A stretch of DNA of 64,000 bases from Martinezella lusitana (GCF_016901135.1 NZ_JAFEVL010000030.1:186001-250000), one strand, 5' to 3'. Positions 1-8,974 are shown, numbered from the stretch's first letter. The notes: generated from the letters alone by a model not told the origin. Program-made: numbers and translations.

Positions 1-381
1 AAGCGGTGCCAGCGGGCCTTCATTCCACCCTTCTCTCGGCAGGCGATAGCTCAGAACAAAGGCGGTGATGCCGCGGTTCGTCAGCCAGCGGGCTGCCGGA
101 TAAGCCTCTTTTTCCATCTCAATGCGCTTATAGCCGCCGCCGGCGGCAATAAGAATGCTGGCTCCGTTCGCGCGTGCGGGCGCGAAAACCTCAAGGCTTA
201 GCACGGCTATATTGCTGACGGCGCCCTTGCCATCGCTTTCGGAAGGACCCGATGGTCCGCCGCCGCCCGGAGGCTGGCCTGGCCATAGCGGGATGCTGGG
301 ATCTGAAGACGCCGCCCGCACCCTCGTGGACATCATCGCAAGGGTTGTTGCGATCAGGAAGGAGCGCCGATCTATCTTCAT
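1..381 (-). CDS. Alpha/beta hydrolase with Tat-like signal (partial, runs off the left edge)
   Basis: Reading the minus strand from the ATG at 379-381 gives 127 residues with no stop before the window edge, so the C-terminal part is missing. The N-terminus MKIDRRSFLIATTLA is a twin-arginine-like signal (RRSFL followed by a hydrophobic stretch and an Ala-rich cleavage region), suggesting export of a folded protein. The segment ILIAAGGGYKRIEMEKEA followed by a WL-NRG-FVLSYRLP pattern resembles the first strands and oxyanion GGG loop of esterase/acetylxylan-esterase-like hydrolases. The nucleophile and catalytic His lie outside the window. It is divergent from the AraC regulator gene, which may control it. 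The family assignment is good; the substrate is unknown. Confidence 0.75.
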   Translation of the reverse strand, partial: MKIDRRSFLIATTLAMMSTRVRAASSDPSIPLWPGQPPGGGGPSGPSESDGKGAVSNIAVLSLEVFAPARANGASILIAAGGGYKRIEMEKEAYPAARWLTNRGITAFVLSYRLPREGWNEGPLAPL

Positions 382-782
382 ATGTCAGATGCCTTCGCGT
401 CAGGTGCAGGTAGCCGGCATGTCGGCCTTAACGACAAGCGCGTCTGTGAATGCATCACTCCCGTTTGGCGGCAATATGGTCGACATGTAAGTATTCTTTA
501 GCTGGCAGCAGACGGCATCGAATCGGGCTGACCTATCGAAACCTTCGGGCAATCCCTGTGGGAGCGATACGCTAACATTCCCTCCAGCCTTGTTTTTTTC
601 AAAGTGCGCAACAAATGAATGTGTAGGCGGCGTAATATACGAGGCCTCAGCACAACTTACGGCAGGCTGCCTCTGCGAAAACGACGACCCGGAACAGGCT
701 TGGACGACCTCCGATTTAACAGAGTGCGATTTTGCGCTAAACAATGGATGCGGATTCACAATGACGATTCTGTTCTGTCCTG
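382..782. other. 401 bp divergent intergenic region
   Basis: This gap separates the exported hydrolase (minus) from the AraC regulator (plus). It has no open frame with coding character. It must carry the promoters for both genes, but I could not pick out a convincing -35/-10 pair or palindrome. Confidence 0.5.
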
Positions 783-1988
783 ATGCCATTTGGGGAGGCC
801 AGATTGCCTGACTTTCGACGCGAAGAAGAATCTCCCGTGGTCGAAACCAAGAAAGATGTGCTGAGCGAGGAGACCAAGACCTCGCCGCGCGATAGGCGTC
901 GCTTTCCGCGTCCGCCGAAAGTTGGCAGCGAAGAGTCACAGGCACCTTCCGTACTGAAGCCGTTGCTGTTCTCCACACATGATCTTGAACCGGAGGCACA
1001 ATTTGCCGCGTGGCGGGCCTATATGACACCCGTCGTGGACACTCGGCTTCCAGACAACGCCCCGCGGGAAACCGAATTTGCCGCCGACCACACGGCATGG
1101 AATCTGGGCGGGATGTTGATCGTTGAGCACAGTGCACTTGCCCACAGCTACATGCGCTCGCAAGCGAAGGTAAAAGCAGATCTTATCGATCACTGGCATG
1201 TTTCCGTGCTGCGCAGCGGCCGGACATGGACCGAGGTGGATGGGTATGTCAGCGAAGGCGAGCCGGGCAAAGTCGAACTGCGATCGCTGGGACACCCCTT
1301 TCGGGGGCGTTCCACCGACGCCGAAACTCTGTCGCTCTTTCTGCCGCGCGCATTGCTGTCCGACGCCCCTGCCGCAATCGAGATCAAAAACAATACTGCC
1401 CTTTCGGGGACCTTCACCCAGCTGCTGATCGAATATCTCGATAGTATCGTAGCCAATCTTCCAAACTTTATAGCGACGGATTTGCCCCATGTTGTCCAAA
1501 CCGTGCGTGGGATGATTTGGGCTGGCGCTGCAGCTTCGGCGGCACAGTCTGCCGACACTGAACACCACAGCACTCTTGCCCTGATGGAGCGAGTGCGGCG
1601 GTTCGTCGAGCGCAATCTTGTCGCGAGCGATCTGACGGTGGAGCAGATATGCCGCGAGCTCGGCATGTCCCGCACCAGACTGTATCAGGTCTTCGAACAG
1701 GATGGCGGTGTGCATCACTATATTCAGCGCCGCCGACTTCTATCCGCGCATGCCGCGCTCAGCGACCCCTCCAATCGGCAGCAGATCCTCGACATCGCCT
1801 ATGCAGTCGGCTTTTCGTCCGCCGCGCATTTCAGCCGCGCCTTCAGCAAGGAGTTCGGCTATAGCCCGCGTGAGGCCAGGAATCTTATCTCGCAGCCCTA
1901 TCTCGGCCGCCCATTCCCGCTATCGCAAGACGATGAGGGGGCTCATTCTTTCGAAGAATGGCTGAGAACGCTTGGTCACAGCCGCTGA
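783..1988 (+). CDS. AraC family transcriptional regulator
   Basis: A 401-residue protein with the two-domain AraC layout. The segment beginning around residue 62 (STHDLEPEAQFAAWRAYM) matches the N-terminal sensing domain of the AraC_binding_2 type. The C-terminal 100 residues hold two helix-turn-helix motifs, near residues 283-303 (DLTVEQICRELGMSRTRLY) and 332-352 (ILDIAYAVGFSSAAHFSRAF), the second being the classic AraC signature. The first 60 residues are charged and low-complexity and have no match to the usual domain; no good Shine-Dalgarno precedes the ATG at 783, so the true start may lie further in, for example the GTG at 837. The divergent exported hydrolase is the obvious candidate target. 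Confidence 0.85.
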   Translation: MPFGEARLPDFRREEESPVVETKKDVLSEETKTSPRDRRRFPRPPKVGSEESQAPSVLKPLLFSTHDLEPEAQFAAWRAYMTPVVDTRLPDNAPRETEFAADHTAWNLGGMLIVEHSALAHSYMRSQAKVKADLIDHWHVSVLRSGRTWTEVDGYVSEGEPGKVELRSLGHPFRGRSTDAETLSLFLPRALLSDAPAAIEIKNNTALSGTFTQLLIEYLDSIVANLPNFIATDLPHVVQTVRGMIWAGAAASAAQSADTEHHSTLALMERVRRFVERNLVASDLTVEQICRELGMSRTRLYQVFEQDGGVHHYIQRRRLLSAHAALSDPSNRQQILDIAYAVGFSSAAHFSRAFSKEFGYSPREARNLISQPYLGRPFPLSQDDEGAHSFEEWLRTLGHSR

Positions 1989-2020
1989 ACGCTGCGGACA
2001 TCTCATATAAATCATCAATT

Positions 2021-2040
2021 CATCGGATGCGCCGATGTTT
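2021..2040 (+). terminator. Short stem-loop after the AraC gene
   Basis: CATCGG (2021-2026) pairs with CCGATG (2032-2037) around a 5-base loop, followed by TTT. It lies 33 bp after the AraC stop codon. The stem is short and the T-run weak, so this is a modest terminator candidate. Confidence 0.35.
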
Positions 2041-2211
2041 CGGGCGGCATGAGCGCGCACATTGATGACCGCCTCCCTGCAAAGCCTCCGAATCATAGTT
2101 AAGTAATTGCGAAAATGTACGCTGCTGCAAGTTTCCGGATGCGTGGCTAACGACAGGCTACGCGTAACCCATTAAAAAAGAAGCAGAATAACCGTGCAGC
2201 TAAAAAAAGCT

Positions 2212-2232
2212 GAGTACATAATGAGTGTACTC
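2212..2232. promoter_or_regulatory. Inverted repeat upstream of a small gene
   Basis: GAGTACA (2212-2218) and TGTACTC (2226-2232) form a perfect 7-bp inverted repeat with a 7-bp spacer. It ends 35 bp before the ATG at 2268. It could be an operator or a leader hairpin. A second small hairpin, CAGCT-A6-AGCTG, sits just upstream. No regulator can be assigned. Confidence 0.35.
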
Positions 2233-2267
2233 TGCGTCCAGTAAAACGATCTTTGGGGAGCATATTA

Positions 2268-2489
2268 ATGGTATCCGCCCGTCAGACAATACAGATCAGC
2301 AGGCCGCAACATTCCACCACCGACGCCTACCGCGCTGTCGAGCGGGAGGAAGTCCTTGCAGTAGCATTTCGAGATTTCGTGCAGGTGGTGCTTGCCGCAG
2401 GCTGGAACGAGCCGGAGGTCGCTCTGACCTTGGCAGATATAGCAGACGACTACGTCATGGCGCTTGCTGGAAGAGTTACAGGAAATTAG
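2268..2489 (+). CDS. Small hypothetical protein
   Basis: Encodes 73 residues starting MVSARQTIQI. The ATG at 2268 is chosen over an in-frame upstream codon at 2253 because GGGGAG at 2255-2260 gives a good Shine-Dalgarno with 7-base spacing. The protein is soluble, mostly helical by composition, acidic in the middle (EREEVLAVAFRDF, DIADDYVMAL) and has no signal peptide or recognised domain. It resembles the many small conserved proteins of unknown function in rhizobia, but I cannot name a family. It stands alone between the AraC gene and the VOC gene. Confidence 0.55.
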   Translation: MVSARQTIQISRPQHSTTDAYRAVEREEVLAVAFRDFVQVVLAAGWNEPEVALTLADIADDYVMALAGRVTGN

Positions 2490-2551
2490 TTCTGCATAGC
2501 CGTCCGCGCGTCGCAGGGGTGAGCGCGCACGGGTCCCGGTAACTCTTCTGT

Positions 2552-2610
2552 CATGCCGCCGGCGCCGCCGCTCAACAAAACCAACAAGAAAGCGGCTCGT
2601 CGGCGGCATG
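2552..2610. repeat. Nested 59-bp inverted repeat
   Basis: The outer arms CATGCCGCCG (2552-2561) and CGGCGGCATG (2601-2610) are perfect complements. Inside them GCCGCT and AGCGGC form a second perfect stem around an A-rich loop. It is followed by AATTATAATT. It could be a terminator of the small gene upstream, a leader structure of the VOC gene at 2685, or a small palindromic repeat element. Confidence 0.5.
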
Positions 2611-2684
2611 AATTATAATTAAACGACCGCTTTCCCTCAGCCCGCGTACCCATCCAGGCCGGGTCACGAAGGAGGAAGTATCCG

Positions 2685-3125
2685 ATGAAGATTAGACAAC
2701 ATCTCTGGTTTCGACGGGACATGGAAGCGGCGATCGCACTCTATACCTCGCTGATCCCGGGCTCGTCGATCGGGTGGGTGTCGAACATTCTAAACGGCGA
2801 TCCAAACGGACCGGCCGGCAGCGTCAAGTTCGCAGGCTTCACGCTTGGCAATCGCGCATTTATGGGCTTCGAGGCGGGGCTGCTCGATTTCTCCGACCAC
2901 GACTCCTCGATTACCATCGAATGCGAAACGCAAGCTGAGGCAGACCGGTTGCGGGATGCGCTTAGCAAAGGCCGCTCGACGGAGCGATGCAGCCAGGTGC
3001 GGGATCCATGGGGTGTCTCTTGGCATTTCATGATCAAGCAGAAGGTCGACCACATCGACGCGCCGGCCAAATCCGAGCATGACCGCAGCACGGACCGCGC
3101 GAAAACAAAATTCGCTATCGCCTAA
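2685..3125 (+). CDS. VOC family protein (PhnB / 3-demethylubiquinone methyltransferase-like fold)
   Basis: A 146-residue protein that begins directly with MKIRQHLWFRRDMEAAIALY, the pattern of the PhnB-like branch of the vicinal oxygen chelate superfamily. The first 115 residues form one glyoxalase-like module ending in DPWGVSWHFM, the usual C-terminal strand of this branch. The last 30 residues are a polar tail absent from typical members. Start codon choice is supported by GGAGGA about 10 bases upstream. Family members of this branch often have no proven enzymatic role despite the methyltransferase label. It has no operon partner. Confidence 0.8.
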   Translation: MKIRQHLWFRRDMEAAIALYTSLIPGSSIGWVSNILNGDPNGPAGSVKFAGFTLGNRAFMGFEAGLLDFSDHDSSITIECETQAEADRLRDALSKGRSTERCSQVRDPWGVSWHFMIKQKVDHIDAPAKSEHDRSTDRAKTKFAIA

Positions 3126-3296
3126 CCAAAGCGACAGCCCGAGGGCTGAACAGAAAAACGTGGACAAAAACCGTTTCCGCCCTGCTGCATGGCCCGGCAT
3201 TTATTGGACGGGATTGCAGATAGGCCGCTCAAATCGTGAAGCACTCAGCCTTGATGAGCAGCTGGCAGCCAGTCGAAAGCGGATGTCAGTGCGGAG

Positions 3297-3333
3297 GTAA
3301 GCGGAAGCCGATTTGCCATCGGCTCCAGCTTAC
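3297..3333. terminator. Strong stem-loop between convergent genes
   Basis: GTAAGC (3297-3302) pairs with GCTTAC (3328-3333), and inside it AGCCGAT pairs with ATCGGCT around a TTGCC loop; only a few unpaired bases separate the two stems. It lies between the plus-strand VOC gene and the minus-strand exported protein (stop at 3349), so it may terminate transcription from either side. Confidence 0.5.
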
Positions 3334-3348
3334 AGCACACTTTGAGCG

Positions 3349-3705
3349 TCAATTGAGAGACGGGCAACCGCGCCGGTTGGCGAAGACCATGCGGTCGGGC
3401 CCACCATCATTCCAGCCGCGAACGACTATGCGTCGGCCGTCGCTTTGAACCGAATCGATGCGCCGAAAACCTTCTGCACGCGCGGCTCGCATGAGTTCGC
3501 CCCGGTCACAGCCGCCCCGATCGCGATCACGATCCCAGCCTCTTGGCGGGCGATCCCAATCCCGGCCCTGGTCACGCTGCCAACGCGGCGGCCCGTTGTC
3601 ATCGTCGCCGCCGTAGTATTGCGCCGTTGCGGCCGAGGTCATCAATTGCATCGCGGCGAGCCCAATCAGGGCGACGCGAGAGAGTCGTATCAAACGTTCA
3701 AACAT
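3349..3705 (-). CDS. Small exported Arg/Asp/Gly-rich protein
   Basis: Encodes 118 residues. Residues 1-28 are a Sec signal peptide (RLIRLSRVALIGLAAMQLM, then SAATAQ as a cleavage region). The mature part opens with a disordered segment rich in D, R, G, W and P (residues 30-68), followed by a compact C-terminal domain with two Cys (RGGCDRGEL and NRRGCPSLN) that could form a disulfide. This layout, with a C-terminal VRGWNDGG-like strand, is seen in small periplasmic proteins of rhizobia of unknown role. An AAGGG element precedes the ATG closely. Confidence 0.65.
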   Translation of the reverse strand: MFERLIRLSRVALIGLAAMQLMTSAATAQYYGGDDDNGPPRWQRDQGRDWDRPPRGWDRDRDRGGCDRGELMRAARAEGFRRIDSVQSDGRRIVVRGWNDGGPDRMVFANRRGCPSLN

Positions 3706-4018
3706 TCCCTTACCCCCATTTTCTGTCCATTAGACGGAGGCAGCAATACGACGGTTCGCCTGAACTCTGCCTGAACGCGATTGCCGCCGGATAAAGTTTA
3801 GTCGGGGCGCATCATGGCGCTAGAGTCAAATTAACCGATCTCAACAGAATAGCCCCCGGCATGAGAATGCAATTCAGCGTCGCTTAATCGCCGCACCGTA
3901 CCATGGCATACTGGGGTCTATTCGCAATATGATAAATTGCTGATATGGTGATAGTCCACGCCTGATGGACACGTTGCGAGTGGTAGGAAATAAACGATAG
4001 GACAGCGACGGGGGGTCT
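3706..4018. other. 313 bp divergent intergenic region
   Basis: Lies between the exported protein (minus) and a small hypothetical gene (plus). It is more AT-rich than its surroundings. I see no hairpin, operator or open frame that stands out. Confidence 0.45.
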
Positions 4019-4249
4019 ATGTCTTCAGTCTATATCAAGGTCGAAATGGTGGGTGACGGCCAAGAACCGGATGCCGCTCTCATGGATCGCATCCGCTCAC
4101 TGATCCTGCAAAGCTCCGAGGTCGACTCGATATCCTACAGATCGACCAGCATCGTACAGACGCTGGAGGCCTTTCTGACGATCCCTCGTGTCGACATAAC
4201 TGACGGCGCGGCAAGAGCATCGATCCAACCCAAATCACATAGAGAGTAG
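4019..4249 (+). CDS. Small hypothetical protein
   Basis: Encodes 76 residues starting MSSVYIKVEMVGDGQEPDAA. A purine-rich GGGGGG tract (4011-4016) is a strong though very close Shine-Dalgarno. The protein alternates beta-like and helix-like segments (VYIKVEMV; ALMDRIRSLILQSSEVDSI) and has no signal peptide, Cys or known domain. No neighbour shares its transcription unit. Coding status rests on the ribosome site and composition only. Confidence 0.45.
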   Translation: MSSVYIKVEMVGDGQEPDAALMDRIRSLILQSSEVDSISYRSTSIVQTLEAFLTIPRVDITDGAARASIQPKSHRE

Positions 4250-4332
4250 ACGATCGCTTTATTCGTGACCCTTGCCGGGCGAGCGGTCATGCGACGGGGC
4301 TTGAAGATGCGCGCGATGATTTCCGCGGCGGT

Positions 4333-4689
4333 TTAAGGGGATTGATCGCTACGGCGCCAGTCCGCAATCGCCGAATGAACCGATTTTGAGAGCAGCATTG
4401 CTCCAGCCAAACAATATAGCAGCAGGATGACTGCCGCCTCAAAGATAAGCGGCAAAAACACAAAACGCGCTCCTGGGCTTTCTTCCTCCTCGGGAAGCAG
4501 ACCCGGCAACCCGAGGATCATCGCCGTCAAGGGGGAGAGCAGGACAACGAAGCAGGCGAGCCCATGAAAAACCAAACGCATGCGTGGATATTTTCCCGTG
4601 GCCCAAAAGGCGGCGAGTGGGGCGATGATGTTCCACATCAACCCCAGCACCACGGCGACATCTGCCGGCAGAATCGAATCGTCGTACAT
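4333..4689 (-). CDS. Small integral membrane protein
   Basis: Encodes 118 residues with three predicted transmembrane helices: about residues 9-31 (VAVVLGLMWNIIAPLAAFWA), 42-64 (LVFHGLACFVVLLSPLTAMI) and 82-102 (LIFEAAVILLLYCLAGAML). The C-terminus is a short charged tail (DWRRSDQSP). No family is recognised. It stands alone, with about 120 bp separating it from the next minus-strand gene. Confidence 0.6.
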   Translation of the reverse strand: MYDDSILPADVAVVLGLMWNIIAPLAAFWATGKYPRMRLVFHGLACFVVLLSPLTAMILGLPGLLPEEEESPGARFVFLPLIFEAAVILLLYCLAGAMLLSKSVHSAIADWRRSDQSP

Positions 4690-4808
4690 GAATCTCCGAA
4701 TTCTTTATTCTATTCAGATTAGCCGCTTGCGCGAGATAATGGCAACTCGCCCGTATGGAGTAGCTACCTACAAAATGCGGAGCCCGTCGCAGTCGCGATT
4801 ATCCACCA

Positions 4809-5633
4809 TCATTGCCACCAGGCCTCGCGCCGGTTCCATTTCAGATCGCTCCTGCGGCTCTTTCCGTCCTGCTTTCTGTCGCCCTTGAGGTGATCCATGT
4901 AGCTGCCCAGAACGCTATTGATGAAGACATGGGTCTTCGTCAGGTTCGAACCGAGTGGCTTGAAACGGGCTTCCCCGTCGCCCTCCATCTGCTGGAGCAC
5001 CTTCCAGAAGACGAAGCTGTCGTGGCTTTCCTTCAGGGTCTGAAAATAGCCCGACGTGTAGGCGCCTTCGAAACGTTCGACGAAGGTCAATATCTCGCGA
5101 TGGCGCAGGTTGTACCCCACCCATCCGCACTCCGGATATATCCTCCGGTTCAAATAGGCGGCAAGCTGGTTTCCGCGCGGCGCGATCTTATCGATGAAGT
5201 TCCTTGGAATGTCCCTATGGGTGACCGTATCGGCATCGAGCCATATCAGTTGATCGACCATGGTATGATAGCGCCTGATGGCATCGGCGACCGCAAAAAC
5301 CTTGTTGGAAAACCGAACGGCATCCCAACGAAAATCGCGTACCAAGCCATTGGCCGAGGGGCGAAATCCGTTAGCCTGCAGGTTTCGGCCATAGGCTTCA
5401 CGAAAATCACGCAGCCGCGGCAAGGTTTCATCGTGATCGAACACCAGAAGGCGGCGATCCTTCTCCTCGATCTCGACATTCTCGGCATAGACGACGAGGG
5501 AGATGTCCTGCGGCCAGTGAGTGAGGAATGTCTCTATGCATTTTTTGCCGTAGTCGCGATAACCCTTCTCGTGAAAGGTCGTCACAACGATATGGCTCAG
5601 CTTTTCTCGCTGCCATGGATTTGGAAGAAGCAT
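4809..5633 (-). CDS. Glycosyltransferase-like protein (GT-A type)
   Basis: Encodes 274 residues without signal peptide or membrane helix. After a short N-terminus it runs HIVVTTFHEKGYRDYG, a first strand and loop like those of GT-A nucleotide-sugar enzymes. Near residue 138 it has LIWLDADTVTHRD, where DAD fits the metal-binding DxD motif. A later ESHDSFVFWKVL segment could supply the catalytic acidic residue. Proteins of this type are found singly in rhizobial genomes, annotated only as hypothetical or glycosyltransferase. No polysaccharide genes flank it here, so the acceptor is unknown. Confidence 0.6.
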   Translation of the reverse strand: MLLPNPWQREKLSHIVVTTFHEKGYRDYGKKCIETFLTHWPQDISLVVYAENVEIEEKDRRLLVFDHDETLPRLRDFREAYGRNLQANGFRPSANGLVRDFRWDAVRFSNKVFAVADAIRRYHTMVDQLIWLDADTVTHRDIPRNFIDKIAPRGNQLAAYLNRRIYPECGWVGYNLRHREILTFVERFEGAYTSGYFQTLKESHDSFVFWKVLQQMEGDGEARFKPLGSNLTKTHVFINSVLGSYMDHLKGDRKQDGKSRRSDLKWNRREAWWQ

Positions 5634-5804
5634 CGGCGATCGGACTCCGCAACAAAGGTGATCTCTCTGCGTTGCTGATTTATCCGATCATTTGGCCCCG
5701 ACTGTTTCCGAATGTTTCTGACCCGTGAAATTTATGGGAAATCTTGTTGCGAAATGTACGGCGGCGCAACCGATATATCGCCGAAAAGGTCGCGGGAGTA
5801 ACGG

Positions 5805-5830
5805 CCTGACGGCCATAACCGGCCGTCAGG
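5805..5830. terminator. Perfect 10-bp stem-loop downstream of the amino-acid ABC operon
   Basis: CCTGACGGCC (5805-5814) and GGCCGTCAGG (5821-5830) form a perfect stem with a 6-base loop. It begins 30 bp past the stop of the minus-strand binding-protein gene at 5861. No T-run follows on that strand, so it may protect the 3' end or act with Rho rather than be a canonical intrinsic terminator. Confidence 0.5.
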
Positions 5831-5860
5831 TTCATCGCATTCACCCCACCATGGAAAGCC

Positions 5861-6718
5861 TCACTTCGGCGTGACGTCGAAGCCGAACCACTTTTGTGAC
5901 AGCTTGGCGATCGTGCCATCGGCCTTCGCGGCGGCGATCGCATCGTTGAACATCGCCTTCAGCTGCGTATCCTCCTTGCGCAGGCCGACAGAGCTGCCAC
6001 GGCCGAGAAGGCCGCCCTGGAAGCGCGGGCCTGTGACGGCCATGTCCTCGTTGCCCGGCTTTGCAGCCGCCGTCGAGAGATAGGCCATCGACGCCATGAT
6101 GATATCGACGCGACCGGCCTTCAGGTCGAGATCGTGCTGCTCGGTGGTCTTGTATTCGCGGATATCGGCGACACCCTTGAGGTATTTGTCGAGGAAGGTC
6201 GCGGCGATCGATGCCGTCTGCACACCGATCGTCTTGCCCTTGAGCATCGGCTCGAGCTGCTTTACCGCCGCAGCCGCTCCGGCCTCGTCCGTCGCCAGCG
6301 AAAAGACCTCGCCCTTCAGCGGCAGACCGACAAGCGTGGAATCTTTCAGTGTCGCGAACGTCTGGCCGGTCGTGCCGTAGGAATCGCTGAAGGCGATGAC
6401 TTCCTCGCGCTTGGCGGTTGCCGACATGCCCGAAATGATGGCATCGAACTTGCCGGCATTGAGCGCGGGGATCATGCCGTCGAAGGGCTGGATGACGGTC
6501 GTGCATTCGACCTTCATATGGTCGCAGAAATACTTGATCAGCTCGATTTCATAGCCATCCAGGCTGCCGTCGGCCTTGGTGAAGTTCCATGGCCGGAAAG
6601 CGCCTTCGGTCGCAATCGTCACATGCGTCCATTTCTTTTCCTCCGCCCGCACGACCGTCGAGACGGCAAGTGTGGCGACCATCATCACGGCCGCGAGAAT
6701 TCCGGTAAGGTATTTCAT
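5861..6718 (-). CDS. Opine-type amino-acid ABC transporter, periplasmic binding protein 1
   Basis: Encodes 285 residues from the ATG at 6718, chosen because AAGGGGA precedes it and a clean Sec signal follows (MKYLTGILAAVMMVATLAV). An in-frame ATG at 6757 overlaps the ATPase stop but would bury the signal peptide. The mature protein is a type 3 family solute-binding protein: EGAFRPWNF, DGYEIELI, the GMIPALNAGKFDAIISGM region, and a C-terminal LSQKWFGFDVTPK. These features closely match the nopaline/octopine-binding NocT/OccT group. It captures a cationic or conjugated amino acid and delivers it to the permease pair encoded just upstream. Confidence 0.88.
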   Translation of the reverse strand: MKYLTGILAAVMMVATLAVSTVVRAEEKKWTHVTIATEGAFRPWNFTKADGSLDGYEIELIKYFCDHMKVECTTVIQPFDGMIPALNAGKFDAIISGMSATAKREEVIAFSDSYGTTGQTFATLKDSTLVGLPLKGEVFSLATDEAGAAAAVKQLEPMLKGKTIGVQTASIAATFLDKYLKGVADIREYKTTEQHDLDLKAGRVDIIMASMAYLSTAAAKPGNEDMAVTGPRFQGGLLGRGSSVGLRKEDTQLKAMFNDAIAAAKADGTIAKLSQKWFGFDVTPK

Positions 6719-6753
6719 TATCGAGTTCCCCTTTTCTGATTGAGCTTGACTGG

Positions 6754-7521
6754 TCATTTGCTGATGAACTGGCGGAAGCGCTCGGAGCGCGAGCCGGCAA
6801 AGACATCCTGTGGCCTGCCGTCTTCCTCGACGACGCCCTTATGCAGGAAGATGACGCGGCTCGAGACATCACGCGCAAAGCCCATCTCATGCGTGACGAC
6901 GAGCATCGTGCGCCCCTCCTCGGCAAGCGCCCGCATGACGCGCAGAACTTCGCCGACAAGCTCGGGATCGAGCGCCGACGTCGGCTCGTCAAAGAGCATG
7001 ACCTTCGGCCGCATGGCGAGCGCACGGGCAATGGCGGCACGTTGCTGCTGGCCGCCCGACAGATGTGCGGGATAGAAGTTGCGCTTGTCGGCAATGCCAA
7101 CCTTGGCAAGCAAGGCCTCTGCTTCCTCGACGCATTCTGCGCGCGAACGGCGCTGGACGTGAATCGGCGCCTCGATGATGTTTTCGAGGATGGTCTTGTG
7201 AGACCACAGATTGAAGCTTTGGAATACCATTCCCAGCTGGGAGCGAATGCGGTCGACCTGCCTTCCATCCGCCGGGCGATGCGGTCCGCGGGTGTTGCTC
7301 TGCATGCGGATCGTTTCGCCGGCCACTGTCACTTCGCCGGAATCGGGTGTCTCCAGAAGATTGATGCAGCGCAGGAAGGTGGATTTTCCCGAACCGGAAG
7401 AGCCGAGAATGGAGACGACGTCCCCTTCCAGGGCGTCGAGTGAAATGCCTTTCAGAACCTCGACCGGCCCGAAGCTCTTGTGCATGTCGCGCACGCTGAG
7501 TGCGACTGGTATGGCCATCAT
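6754..7521 (-). CDS. Polar amino-acid ABC transporter ATP-binding protein (HisP/OccP type)
   Basis: Encodes 255 residues from the ATG at 7521, preceded by GGAG with 7-base spacing; its first bases overlap the upstream permease stop. It shows Walker [10 protein letters not shown], signature LSGGQQQR, Walker [13 protein letters not shown] and the switch His in VVTHEMGFA. The long insertion [17 protein letters not shown] between Walker A and the Q-loop is typical of the HisP/OccP/NocP branch that imports basic amino acids and opines. It energises the two permeases translated just before it. Confidence 0.92.
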   Translation of the reverse strand: MMAIPVALSVRDMHKSFGPVEVLKGISLDALEGDVVSILGSSGSGKSTFLRCINLLETPDSGEVTVAGETIRMQSNTRGPHRPADGRQVDRIRSQLGMVFQSFNLWSHKTILENIIEAPIHVQRRSRAECVEEAEALLAKVGIADKRNFYPAHLSGGQQQRAAIARALAMRPKVMLFDEPTSALDPELVGEVLRVMRALAEEGRTMLVVTHEMGFARDVSSRVIFLHKGVVEEDGRPQDVFAGSRSERFRQFISK

Positions 7522-8255
7522 TGAGGATCTCCTGCGGCAACTGCCTCGGTGGTGGAGCGAGTACTGGAAGGAGCGGGGCGCAGGTGCGGGCTCAACCTGT
7601 ATTCGGCAAGCTGGATGAGACGCGTCAGCACGAAATTGATCAGAAGATAGATGGCGCCCGAGACGACGAAGACTTCGATTGCGCGATAGGTCTCCGAGAT
7701 GATCTTGGCGGCAACACCGGTCACCTCCATCAGCGTGATGATCGAGGCAAGCGACGTCGCCTTGACCATCGAGATCATCTCGTTGCCATAACCCGGCAAT
7801 GCCTGACGAATGGCGAGCGGCAACACGATGCGGCGAAACAGCATGATGCGATGCATGCCGCAGGCACGAGCGGCCTCGACCTGCCCGTGCGGTACCGAGA
7901 GCAGGCCGCCGCGAATGATCTCGCTGGCATAGGCGGCGGTGTTCAAGGTCAAGGCCAGGACGGCGCACCAATAGGGCTCGCGCAGGAATGGCCAGAAGAT
8001 GCTATGTCGTATAGCGGGGAACTGGCCGAGGCCATAGTAGATCAGGAAGATCTGAACCAGCAGCGGCGTACCGCGGAAGACGAAGACATAGAGGCGCGCG
8101 AACCAATCGAGGACGGCGATGCCGGAGAGACGCGCCAGCGCCAGCAGCAGCGCCAGGATGGCGCCGAGGCAAATCGATGTCACGGCAAGCTCGATCGTCA
8201 GAGGGAGCGCGCCGACGAGACTTACGAAGGTCTCTTCAAGGAATTGCCAATCCAT
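7518..8255 (-). CDS. Amino-acid ABC transporter permease (HisM/OccM type)
   Basis: Encodes 245 residues with about five transmembrane helices and the EAA-type cytoplasmic loop [22 protein letters not shown], which docks to the ATPase. It begins with an ATGA overlap with the preceding permease and ends overlapping the ATPase start, so the three are translationally coupled. Length and order (two permeases followed by the ATPase) are those of polar amino-acid and opine importers. Confidence 0.9.
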   Translation of the reverse strand: MDWQFLEETFVSLVGALPLTIELAVTSICLGAILALLLALARLSGIAVLDWFARLYVFVFRGTPLLVQIFLIYYGLGQFPAIRHSIFWPFLREPYWCAVLALTLNTAAYASEIIRGGLLSVPHGQVEAARACGMHRIMLFRRIVLPLAIRQALPGYGNEMISMVKATSLASIITLMEVTGVAAKIISETYRAIEVFVVSGAIYLLINFVLTRLIQLAEYRLSPHLRPAPSSTRSTTEAVAAGDPQ

Positions 8256-8974
8256 CAGCGCCTCCTCACACCGCGCGACAAACGCCGCTCGGCCTGTTGG
8301 AGGATGAGGCTCGAAAGGGTCGAGATCATCAGATAGATCACGCCGGCAATCAGGTAGAAATCGAATGGAAGCCCGGTCGAGCCGGCACCGACCTGGGCCT
8401 GACGCAAGAGTTCGGCAACGCCGGTGATTGATACCAGCGCCGATTCCTTCAGAACGACCTGCCAGACATTGCCAAGGCCGGGAAGCGCGTGGCGCAGCGT
8501 CAGCGGCGCAATGATGCGACGTAGGCGCAGCCCGCGCGGCATGCCGCAGGCAATAGCCGCCTCGATTTCACCGGGATGCACCGCCTTGAACCCGCCCCGC
8601 AGCACCTCCGTGAATTGGGCTCCCGAGGTGACGCCCACGGCAAGCGAGCCGGCGAGGAAGCCGGGAAAGCCAAGGAAGCCTTCCGCCCCGAAAAGCTTGC
8701 CGACTGCCGTCACGACAGCGCTTCCGCCGAAATAGAAGAGGTAGATGACCAGCAGATCGGGAATGCCGCGCAATACGGTCGTGTAGGCATCGGCCACGGT
8801 GCGCGCAAAGCGATTGCCGGCAATCTTCGCCCAGGCACCGAAGGTCCCGATGAAGGCGCCGACCGCATAGCCGGCAATCGCGACGAGGATGGTCATCCAC
8901 GCCCCGGCGAGAAGGGCATGTCCCCAGCCGTCCGGGCCGAAGCCGGCAAGTTCAAATATGCCTGGCTGGTTCAT
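8255..8974 (-). CDS. Amino-acid ABC transporter permease (HisQ/OccQ type)
   Basis: Encodes 239 residues. The first helix begins near residue 14 (GWGHALLAGAWMTILVAIAG) and is followed by the YTTVLRGIPDLLVIYLFYFGG motif characteristic of HisQ/HisM-like permeases. The EAA loop reads EIEAAIACGMPRGLRLRRII. It pairs with the next permease to form the heterodimeric channel. About 80 bp separate it from the second binding-protein gene, so the cassette reads binding protein 2, permease, permease, ATPase, binding protein 1. Confidence 0.9.
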   Translation of the reverse strand: MNQPGIFELAGFGPDGWGHALLAGAWMTILVAIAGYAVGAFIGTFGAWAKIAGNRFARTVADAYTTVLRGIPDLLVIYLFYFGGSAVVTAVGKLFGAEGFLGFPGFLAGSLAVGVTSGAQFTEVLRGGFKAVHPGEIEAAIACGMPRGLRLRRIIAPLTLRHALPGLGNVWQVVLKESALVSITGVAELLRQAQVGAGSTGLPFDFYLIAGVIYLMISTLSSLILQQAERRLSRGVRRR

